Assembly: GCA_024195585.1 (NCBI GenBank) | Contig: SWBL01000412.1 | Location: forward strand, 1 to 38,398 | Length of the DNA: 38,398 nt | From: Aureobasidium sp. EXF-3400 | Lineage: Eukaryota; Ascomycota; Dothideomycetes; Dothideales; Saccotheciaceae | Reading direction: 5' to 3' | Shown here: one piece after another, positions 30,169 through 38,398 of the stretch | Numbering within the stretch: position 1 is the stretch's first letter | Layout of the letters: each line of letters begins with the position of its first letter | Position numbers and translations under genes: made by a program | Notes under the pieces: model-generated | The model's database searches: none | What the model was told of the DNA's origin: nothing | The model's input: only the letters and a program-made list of their open reading frames with translations

Positions 30169-31966
30169 TTAGTAGTTACCAGACTAGGCTACGTGTGAGG
30201 AGACAAGAAGGGGCGTGGTTCTTTCTCTCTTTCCAGGCGATGATCGGAGGTGCTGAAATGATGTGATATTGAATGTGTGCATGCGGATTCGCCAATCGCG
30301 ATTAGTCGTGATGGTGAAGCGACTGCGCGTTGATGTTGTAGATGAACGCGCCAGTAGCGTAGGAAATTCGAAGGGATGCTTTGAGGAAGAATGTGAAGTA
30401 GATGCTGTCCAGGAAACATGCAGTATACTACTGTACTTCTCAAGCGACTGTTAGCAGAAGGTTTGGACGCGATGTCAAAATCAAAGGTTGCATCGACTTG
30501 GTTCTGTTATGTGTTGCAAGCTCCTTCGCGCTTGCCGAGTCGATTTTTCGATCTTCTGATGACAAAAGAATACACAGAATGCGGATACTGCGTGCGAGAG
30601 AGGTATATGAAGGAAAAGGAAAACGCAATTAGATATCGAGTAGGAAAAGAAAAGGTGAACAGTACTGAAACAATTCAAGGTCTGTGTGAGTGGTGTCCTC
30701 TCAAGAGTGAAGGAAAGCATTTCCAGGCCCAGCTCTTTCTCACTTCGGACAACACCAAATCTGGCCTAACCTGACCTTCAAAACGCAAGCATTCGGCATC
30801 GACTTCTTCACATCACTTACGATCCCCCAAGGTTCAAATGACCTCTTACTGATGTTAATTGGCTAGAGCCCAAGGCCGCTGCTCTCCTTCAAGAGAGAAC
30901 TAGACCCCATATCGTCCACCTCCCTACAGAGTATGCTTTTTCACCTTGATTCAAAGAGTAGCGGATGTCCAGAGTTGATTAAGCAACGAGTCGCGCTGAT
31001 TTCTTATTGTTATACGTCAAAGAGAGAATCTTGGTCAAGCTGAAGGATGGAGGTCCAGCTTGCCCCCGCATGAGCTTTGTTGACCAAACCTCACCCTGGA
31101 CATTTTTGGTCCTGTGCTACCTTCTTCCCGAAAATGTTTTCTTTCCTTGCCATTACCAATGCCTGTCACATTGTAGACACAACACTGCGTGATCATCTTT
31201 CTTAAGGAGCAGCAACTACGGAACGGATGTCACGTTAGAGCGCCTCTGTGACCAAGCTTCTGCTTGAAAAGCTACATTTCAACAGCAGGTAGGAAATATC
31301 ACACATCAAAGTCAAGGAGAGCTCACACGACGAAGCAAATTCCAGACACTCTGTAGAAAAAGATTCGACGACCAGGGCAATGTTGACACCAGTATCAATC
31401 CTATCAAGCCCAAGAAGCCTTTCGTAGTCATGACCGAAACCCCATCTTGCATTTTGAACTTGATTGGTTTGTTGGAAGAGAGCTATGCCAACACTCATCG
31501 ATGGCGTCGGTGACCGCAAATACAGAAGTCTCTGTTTTCACTTGAAGCGATAGTCTTTTTGGAGATGCTAATGTAAATCACAAAACATTCGTCCAAGGTT
31601 CCGGTTGCCTATGGAAGTTGAAAGAGTCACAAGTCTCCACGAAAGCCCTCTCTCCTACTCCCATCTTGCCAGAGGAGAGTAGATACCGGATTCATGCAGA
31701 AGACATAGAATGTTCCGGCTCAACGATATCGACATAGAGGATGTGTTGGTTTAAGTTGAGTTGGAGACCTGGTTCTCACTCCTTCCTCACACCGCGACAG
31801 CAGGCACTTCCTCATGACCATCATCTCCCACAACCCCTCTACCACATATCCAACCACGCATCACCCCCTATCTTACCTCAATACCTCCACTTGAAGCAAG
31901 CAAGGTAACCCTTCCATTCCGCAACCCTCTTGTTCCTGCCCCTCTGACCCTAGCTTCCTCTTCAGA
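30169..31966. promoter_or_regulatory. Divergent intergenic region between the disordered-protein gene and the small Cys/His gene
   Basis: These 1.8 kb separate two divergent genes. Several overlapping short open frames occur at 30260-30775, but none has a coding signature. The final 200 bases before 31967 are strongly C/T-rich (CTTCCTCACACCG, CCCCTCTACC and similar). That suits a fungal promoter and 5' UTR for the small gene. I see no RNA gene. Confidence 0.45.
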
Positions 31967-32230
31967 ATGTGCCACCGTAAACGCTTCACATACCAAGGCT
32001 GCAGCCACGAGTTCATCATCCTTACTGCACAGTGTGACAAGTCCAAATCTGGTCAGCCGGGCTGCGTTCCTGTGGTGATCTTCGAGCAGCTTGAGGGTTC
32101 CTGCAGAGCTTGTCGTGAGCAGCGGGAGCAAGACGCTTGGCTCGCTGACTACAATGCTGGTATGAAGGAAAGAAGACTGGCTGATGAGGCTAGAGACAAG
32201 GCCAACAAGGATCAGGCTGAGGGAAAATGA
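31967..32230 (+). CDS. Small Cys/His-rich protein, 87 aa
   Basis: An intronless frame begins MCHRKRFTYQGCSHEF and ends with a charged helix (MKERRLADEARDKANKD). Cys and His occur at C2, H3, C12, H14, C23, C32, C46 and C49. C46-R-A-C49 gives a CxxC pair, so metal binding is possible. Many ascomycetes encode short proteins that start with MC and contain a similar Cys-x-His block. Their role is unknown. There is no signal peptide, so it is not an ordinary secreted effector. A longer open frame lies antisense (31868-32347), but its composition is poor. The C/T-rich leader just upstream supports the plus-strand gene. Confidence 0.62.
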   Translation: MCHRKRFTYQGCSHEFIILTAQCDKSKSGQPGCVPVVIFEQLEGSCRACREQREQDAWLADYNAGMKERRLADEARDKANKDQAEGK

Positions 32231-34079
32231 GCAGGTCCACGACTGACGCGGACATTGCTTGTTGATCATGCTGTCGTCGAGATCTGTCCTTGAAAACAAT
32301 CGAAAGAAGAAGTAAAGGAGGTCAGAGCAGGCAGTGAACAGAGGCACCTCTACTGAACATCAGGGGCTTGGTCCTCAACCTGAAGCATTATGTCTAAATG
32401 CTCGGCTTTGCATCTCATCGTCATGCCGAAAAAAAGGAGAAAATTTGGAAAGCTGAGCAAGCTATTCTGAGCCAGAGACTTGGTAGATGCGCCTGCAATA
32501 GCAAATCCTTTTATTCATTGTATACCAGGATTGATGAAGATGGAGTGATTTGACGAATGAATCTTGCATACTGGCAAACCGTTGTTCATGCACACGGATG
32601 AGTAATAATCTTTGCCAACATGGTCACATGGTCGTTTGTTAGGGCTAATCTAGATCATCTCAGCATGTACACACGTCCTTTGTCCCGCTGAGCTGTATAC
32701 AGGGACAGCGGTGTGTAGACTGTCGCAAACAATAGTAGGACGGTACACGGCCAGAACGAGTCTGTAATCAACAGTGTGCATCCCCTAAGCCTGACCGGCA
32801 GAGCGTGCTTGTTAGCAAGTGTACCTCGACCATTTCTTCTCGAACAAAGAAAGTGATCTATGTTTTTTACTGGCGTAGTACTGTCACACCAACTAGTACG
32901 GTCAAGACATAGGCGGGCACTCGGGCCTCAGAAGGCGAAATGGGTTCGGAGTAGATATTGAAAAGTTTGATGTGAAGAGGGGCGCTTGCTGGACACTTAC
33001 TTGAGCGTTCTTGGATCATTCCACTGGAACAGGCTTCTGATCAGGTTTGCAGTGTCGAGCCATGGTTGATTCTGCAGGCTGGTGTTCTAGTTTTGGGTTG
33101 TGGATGACATAGTTGGAATGAGCAAAGGCTACCGTGCGCACGCGTCTTTGTTCAAGCGGTATTTATTTCGCACCATGTCAGCTTGTGGAAATCAATGATG
33201 CACGTATGTGCATTTCCTGCAGGAGAAGGCGTTCGGACAGGTTGGATGGTGGAGCTGTAGGTGTGGTGATTGGACATGTGGGAGAAGGACCACTAGGTCA
33301 AGAGGTAGAGCAGAAATGGGATGTGTCGCATGAACCAGCGCATTCATGATTTATAAAGCTGAAACCAGATGGGGACCATGTGAATCTTGTGTGTAGGCAG
33401 CAACGAATGGCAGTGAGAGAGCAATTGAAGCAGCAGGTGATGCCGAGCCTAGGACGTTGGTGGAATCGTCGCGAGGAGAGGAGAGGTTGGCATGCGGCTA
33501 GCGAAGTCTAAGTCACAGTCATGCACATGCATTTGGCGTGCAGCAGACGCGACTGAGCAGTGGGACAAAGGAGGAGGAAGCTAAGGTAGACAGAACGGAT
33601 AGTTATGTTGGATGCGATGGGTGCAAAGGAAGGCGGATGTACTGTAGGAAGGGACGACGCGTGGGGATGATGGGGTAGTGGACGCGCGATGCGGTTCTGG
33701 AATCTCGATGGCTTGCGGTAGCGGCGTAGGGTCCGACAGAGGATTGGAAGGAGCGAATGATGCGATGGCGCTCACGGTGGCGGGCTCGACCGACTGCTAT
33801 TTGAGTTTCTGTTGTCGCGACGGGCGGCCATGTAGGCTGTAGCCAGACTGAGCAAGAGCAGCTGTCGTTACCCTGTTGGAAGTCAACTCAACCCCAAGAC
33901 GCAACAAAACACCCAAACGCGACACTCTATTTCTTCGCACCATCGTCGGCTGTCTGTTGATGCTGCCTTTCATCCCTCTCATGACATGCACGTAGCCAAC
34001 TTTTGTCATCGAATGCACTTGGTTGTCCTTGACCGCCCTAAGTTAGCCCTTGGCCTTGCAACCGCAGAAGCCGCTTCCG
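32231..34079. promoter_or_regulatory. Long upstream region of the Zn2Cys6 gene
   Basis: These 1.85 kb have no supportable gene. The first few hundred bases must hold the 3' UTR of the small Cys/His gene. The last few hundred must hold the promoter and leader of the transcription factor. Long gene-free upstream regions are common for regulators under complex control. Open frames at 33134-33349 and 33581-33775 start with non-canonical codons or lack any protein-like character. Confidence 0.45.
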
Positions 34080-34102
34080 ATGCAACAAGACCGCCCGCGT
34101 AA
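33986..34102 (+). promoter_or_regulatory. Upstream ORF overlapping the Zn2Cys6 start codon
   Basis: An ATG at 33986 and a second in-frame ATG at 34013 open a 38-residue uORF. It ends with TAA at 34100-34102, inside the transcription factor gene and 23 bases past its ATG (34080), in a different frame. A separate tiny ORF (MTCT) begins at 33981. Overlapping uORFs usually reduce translation of the main frame if the transcript includes them. The leader start is not known. Confidence 0.45.
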
Positions 34103-35942
34103 GTTGCAGCGCATCTCGCAAGCATGCGACCTTTGTCATCGACGAAGCATCCGTTGCAGACCCAGCAATGAAGACCCCGACCGCTGCCAGAACTGCTACG
34201 ACTTCGACGTCGCCTGTACCTATGAGAGACCTTCGAAGCGCAAGAAGCATCCCCAAGCACCTGCTGCTCCTCAACAACCCTCGCAACCGCAACCCTCAGC
34301 CCGCTCCTCCCAATCGCGCAACACCCTAGCCTCAGACCTCGCCTCGGCCCCTGCCGCCACATCCACATCCAATTCCACGCGCAACGACTCCGTCGGCAAG
34401 GCCAACGACTTCGCCATTGCGCCTGCTCTCGCTTCCCGTCAGGACCCTACCGAACTCGATCTGCCATGGAAGGTTTTTGCCCTCTCGAGCGAGTCCATCG
34501 TCCTGGACCTGTTCGATGTCTACATGGAGGTCGTCTACCCGCTGTATCCCTTCTTCCACGAAGCCACCGACCGCGTCAAGATCAAGAACAGGGATCACTT
34601 GACTGACAAGGGCTTCTTTGCTTCTGTCATGGCCATGTGTGCTCTCTCTTCGGCACGTATCCGCGACGGCGCTCTTCCAACCAGAATACCAGAAGCTGTC
34701 AAAAACCCCGAAGCCTCGTCCGAGGTTTTCTTCTCTGCCGCAAAGTCCGTCTTCACATCCGACCTCGACAAACTCCGCGGCTTCGACTATGTTAGAGCTT
34801 GCGCGCTACTTGCCCTGACTAGCATCCAGTACGGTCAATCTCTAGATGTCCAGCAGTACTCGGGAATTGGGAGCACCCTCATTTCCATGCAACGCTTCTA
34901 CGACGAGAAGTATTGGCCCAGTGGTTTGGAAGAGCATCAGAAAGAAACATACAGGCGTCTGTACTGGGGCTACTATACCTTAGAGGTCTTCACCGCCGTA
35001 GTCTGGAACTGCTTCATCCGCACTCAAGAGGTACACTTGAACGTGCGATATCCTAACGAGTACGATGATGGGACTATTGCTAGCACCAAGATTGAAGCTC
35101 CTCCTGGCCAGCATCGCGTCAGTTGGCTCGTAGGCTGGAATTTTACCATCGATTTATACCGAGTCCTGGAACACGTCGTCAACAAGTCTCGCGCCAAGCG
35201 CTTCAACCATGACGACCGTCGTAGTGTCGATAGTCTCGTCTTTGGTGACGCCTTCTCCGAGAAGAGTGTCATGGCTACCATGCTCAATATGTATTACGCC
35301 CTGCCTCCACAATTCAAATCTACACCACCTATGACTGGCGATCCGACTCAAGACATTTATGCCTTCCAGGCTGCGAACATACAGGCAACACTCCAGCTGC
35401 TTCGTATGATGCTATTCTCCACAGAGGACGGTCCAAGCGGCGATAGGAAATGCGACGTCGCTAACGAAGTCCTGACTGTTTTCCGGACGATTCCACAAAG
35501 ATACTTGAGAGCCATAAGCACTCCTATGATTTACCAGCTAGGAAGCATTGGTGGTGTGCTTGGCTCTGTGTTCGAACAACCTCTACAGCAGCAGGTCTAC
35601 GAGCGTTTGCGCAGTTCACTGTTGCTTATGGCAGATTTGCTTGAGATGCTAGAGGCCAATTTGCATCGTTCTGCTGGAACTAGTCAAGGTCTTTTAGCTC
35701 AAGTTGAGAAAATTGACCAGTACATGCAGTCCCAAAGAAATGCTCCTCAAGCCATACCACCACAGCACCCGCAACAGTCTGCCGTCGCCCAACCACCAAT
35801 GTCTATGGGAATGCCTCAGCCTGTGTCAGAAGTGAACGGCAACGGCAGTGCCATTCAACTTCCAACAGATCTAGCTCTGGAATGGCCGTGGCCAGTCTAT
35901 CAGGACTATCCTCCTTACTACATGGATAACAACGGATTCTGA
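34080..35942 (+). CDS. Zn2Cys6 fungal-specific transcription factor
   Basis: An intronless frame of 620 aa starts at the first ATG (34080). The frame upstream reaches a TAG at 34044. The binuclear zinc cluster is C16-x2-C19-x6-C26-x9-C36-x2-C39-x6-C46, followed by the basic stretch RPSKRKKHP. Residues ~60-120 are Gln/Pro/Ser/Ala-rich. The fungal-specific middle homology region begins near LDLFDVYMEVVYPLYPFFH (~145) and includes GFFASVMAMCALSSARIRD and YRRLYWGYYTLEVFTAVVW, to about residue 450. The C-terminus is Gln/Pro-rich and ends in an acidic-aromatic patch (YQDYPPYYMDNNGF) that could activate transcription. The middle domain resembles regulators of carbon or xylan metabolism in general form, but I cannot name an orthologue. 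Its targets are unknown and no enzyme cluster adjoins it. Confidence 0.92.
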   Translation: MQQDRPRKLQRISQACDLCHRRSIRCRPSNEDPDRCQNCYDFDVACTYERPSKRKKHPQAPAAPQQPSQPQPSARSSQSRNTLASDLASAPAATSTSNSTRNDSVGKANDFAIAPALASRQDPTELDLPWKVFALSSESIVLDLFDVYMEVVYPLYPFFHEATDRVKIKNRDHLTDKGFFASVMAMCALSSARIRDGALPTRIPEAVKNPEASSEVFFSAAKSVFTSDLDKLRGFDYVRACALLALTSIQYGQSLDVQQYSGIGSTLISMQRFYDEKYWPSGLEEHQKETYRRLYWGYYTLEVFTAVVWNCFIRTQEVHLNVRYPNEYDDGTIASTKIEAPPGQHRVSWLVGWNFTIDLYRVLEHVVNKSRAKRFNHDDRRSVDSLVFGDAFSEKSVMATMLNMYYALPPQFKSTPPMTGDPTQDIYAFQAANIQATLQLLRMMLFSTEDGPSGDRKCDVANEVLTVFRTIPQRYLRAISTPMIYQLGSIGGVLGSVFEQPLQQQVYERLRSSLLLMADLLEMLEANLHRSAGTSQGLLAQVEKIDQYMQSQRNAPQAIPPQHPQQSAVAQPPMSMGMPQPVSEVNGNGSAIQLPTDLALEWPWPVYQDYPPYYMDNNGF

Positions 35943-38398
35943 TCAGACATAGAAGTTATAGATGTTACTGGAGGGTCTGGTCAGGCATGTCAGTCAGCCT
36001 CTGTGGGACAGCAAAGCGTCCTTTTGTTCTCTCCCCTCATCTCTCAAGGTATGCTGATACCCAGCAAGCAAATCGCTTCAGTACATCTGACCACCAACAA
36101 GCAAGCCTATTTCAGACGAGATCCCGCATTCTAGGTCGCAAACAGATGTCTCGGATACATGTTTCAGTTCATTCCTATAAGCGTCTTTGAGCCATTCTTG
36201 GGTCCGTCTAGGGTCTCCCCATGAATCGCACTTCGGCAACCAGGGACTAGCAGAGAACTGCAACTATACAAATCCTGGGACGGACAAACAATATTCAGCA
36301 GCGAGCTGGAACCAGTAGGCAGGTTTATACGCAAATACAAGCAGCCAATCTATCGTCGAACACGAATACGTATACGACGCGGGAAAAAGCTCTATGATGC
36401 TTGCTCGCTCAAGTATGGGCGGGAAAGGCCAGGCATGGTACAAACTTCACAAGGGTGATTTCAGGAGAGCGAGACCATGTCGAGAGGTGTTGCTTATTGA
36501 TGGCGTTCTTTCGAAGAATTCTGCTAGGATTCAGGTATCAAAGTTATGACAAATGGATTAGTGAGGCCTCGCGAATTGTTCAAATCACGAATTCTGCCCT
36601 TACCCCCCTCCTCTATAAGACACTCTCCTACACCTCGGGTGCACATCTACAGGACAGGGCAAAGTTCATGGCTAAGGCTTGATCAACAAATGTTGGGAGT
36701 CGAAGCTGCCACTTGTAGATGAGTCCGAACCCACTTTCGCAAGTGTGCGATCGGAGTCGACACCGAGTTCAAGCACGCATGTTGCAAACGGGGGTCGTAC
36801 ACAGGACCCGCTTAGGCATTCACCCGATCGCCATGTAGGACGTATATATCGCGGACCCTATTCCATGGGAGAGAGGTCCTACTACGTCGCCTGTGTAACC
36901 CGACACGAAGACCCTTGGGCCATGCATGCGTGATGCGTGCATGGCGGATAGAAGTTATCTCACTGCCCGTGTTTGTCAGCCACCAAGGATGATGCTTGCA
37001 ACGTGGAAAGACATTCTGTTTCTCAACACTTTGGCATCCAGCAAACTGAAGGGCCTTTCCGGTTATCGCGAAACCGACATTTCGATCGATGGAAATCACA
37101 CATGATCGATGAGAATCGCATCTCTGACTGGTCAACCAATCGATTGAGATAGAGCCATGCATATAGACAATAGGTGGGTGTCAGTATAGAAGGGAAGCTC
37201 GAGCCGTAAACGGCGGACAGGGGGGATGGAGAATAGGGACAGTGTAGCCGCGGAAAATGGGAAGGTGCTAAAGTTTTAGCACGCAGCATGGGGATTTGCT
37301 CTGAGCTCATGGCATTTAGCTCGGCAAAAACCCGCACGTTCTCGCTGTCTGCTCGCCTCGGTGCTCTCTCACGGCAGAGAAGAGATTTCGGCAAGTGCCA
37401 TTTTGTTGCATCCATAACACGTTCGCCATGAGTGCTGTTGGTGTGGTTCCTCTTAGGGTTGCAGGTGTGTGTGTGGGTAAAGCAAGAGATAAGAAACTAG
37501 CGATCTGTGGTGTAGGGCATCCACCTATTCTTATTATTGCGATCGAAAAGATAGGTAGTGCTCGGACTCCACAAGTGATATGACACCGTTCAACGGACTC
37601 GAGATCCTGCGAATCGCGCGTGTGTTCCTGCTGTAGTCTGTGCAAGGGAGAACGAGAAGATCGGAGCGAACAGGTGATCCATGTCTCCAAATAAGCGCCT
37701 ACGCGTTCCCATACTTTCGGCATGTTCGTGGAGAAGGGCAAGCCAGGAAGCTGAACAAAAGCATAGCTACATTTATTTGCATCCTACGGAGTGTGGCTCC
37801 CTCGAGGGGAGGTCCGTCGTTTATCCAGTAGTTCTGTGATGTGACGCTCGCCAATTGTTTGGAGAACAAGGCATTTTCTGTTGGAGGAACGGCGGTTCTG
37901 TGGCCCCGCTTTCCCCTGTCAGTCCTACTCCAGCTGTAACTTTAGTGTCTCTAAGTTGGCTAGGGGTAAATGCCATGGTCTCTGAACAAGAGATCATGGT
38001 GGAAAATATTGAAAGGTGAACAATCGCCTGATCAGAAGAGGGCGATTGCAAGGAGATCGCCAAACCGCTACAATACGCCAGCTTGAGAATGCGCATGGAT
38101 TGAGCGGAGTCTTGGTTCCGTCACCACGAACGGCTGATTGGGCCCCGCTGTATAATTCTGCTTGTGGTAAGGATCCGAAGTAGCGGCTGCATCGATCATC
38201 GGGATCAATTGAGCCTCAGAAGTAATTATGATGCAGACCTTTCGCACGAAGCGGGCTGCGAGCCGACACAAGCTGCTTCTGACGTCGCTGTCGAGGACGT
38301 CTGTGATTGCCAAAGGAACTTGATTTTTTAGACTACTGGCGCACGGCATGGTTATATACACAATCCGCCAAGAAGAGCCTTGGCTCCGGCATCGCAAT
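35943..38398. other. Gene-free right end of the window
   Basis: These 2.46 kb follow the Zn2Cys6 gene. The first few hundred bases will be its 3' UTR. Open frames on the minus strand (36812-37162, 37023-37415, 37316-37741, 38068-38397) overlap one another in different phases and show no conserved motif, so I do not call them genes. The last of these might be the end of a gene beginning outside the window, but its composition is not persuasive. Confidence 0.4.
36919..36945. repeat. Inverted repeat with 11-base arms
   Basis: GCCATGCATGC and GCGTGCATGGC flank a five-base loop. The arms pair at 10 of 11 positions as DNA, and the remaining T-G pair would be a wobble in RNA. It stands alone in the gene-free right end. 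It may be chance. Confidence 0.4.

Noticed and set aside
30831..30850. GGTTCAAATGACC resembles a tRNA T-loop
   Set aside because: The flanking sequence does not form an acceptor stem or an anticodon arm, so no tRNA can be built.
31868..32347. Minus-strand frame of 159 codons opposite the small Cys/His gene
   Set aside because: It is longer than the plus-strand gene but mirrors it antisense, with poor composition. The Cys/His pattern and C/T-rich leader favour the plus strand.
37023..37741. Overlapping minus-strand frames in the right end, considered as exons of one gene
   Set aside because: The frames are in different phases, no consistent set of splice sites joins them, and no family motif is visible.

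Overview
The window is a stretch of chromosome from a filamentous ascomycete (Pezizomycotina). The evidence is short introns of about 47-68 nt with GT...AG ends, genes with few introns, and families typical of such fungi: a NACHT-ankyrin NLR with a nucleoside-phosphorylase domain, a Zn2Cys6 regulator and a NIMA kinase. Dothideomycetes would fit the style of the sequence, but that is a guess. I see no rRNA, tRNA, CRISPR array, phage or intact transposon.

Layout. (1) 180-4382, minus: a four-exon PNP_UDP-NACHT-ankyrin NLR of 1351 aa. (2) 5349-6973, minus: a three-exon MFS transporter, BSC6-like. (3) 7698-11624, minus: a folliculin-interacting protein (FNIP/Lst4 family) homologue. (4) 13707-19198, minus: IML1, the DEPDC5 homologue of the GATOR1/SEACIT complex. 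(5) 19714-21807, minus: a four-exon ankyrin-BTB-BTB protein, divergent from (6) 22287-24606, plus: the NIMA mitotic kinase in four exons. (7) 25032-25871, minus: an RWD-DUF1115 gene with one in-frame TAG, divergent from (8) 26185-27432, plus: nucleoporin NUP53. (9) 28371-30168, minus: a disordered protein of unknown function. (10) 31967-32230, plus: an 87-aa Cys/His-rich small protein. (11) 34080-35942, plus: a Zn2Cys6 transcription factor. The last 2.4 kb holds no gene I can support. All intron-containing models were joined by hand and every one closes in frame.

How the genes relate. FNIP and IML1 lie next to each other in the same orientation, and both act on the Rag/Gtr GTPases that signal amino-acid supply to TORC1. 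NIMA and a nucleoporin lie within 4 kb of each other, and NIMA is known to drive opening of nuclear pores in Aspergillus mitosis. The NLR at the left edge looks like a self-contained sensor/effector: its N-terminal enzyme-like domain is related to PNP domains that cleave ATP in bacterial anti-phage proteins.

The observations most worth checking are the possible nucleosidase effector of the NLR and its acidic repeat inside the winged-helix region, the amber codon in the RWD gene, upstream ORFs before nimA and the Zn2Cys6 gene, and a perfect 20-bp palindrome with a third half-site between FNIP and IML1.
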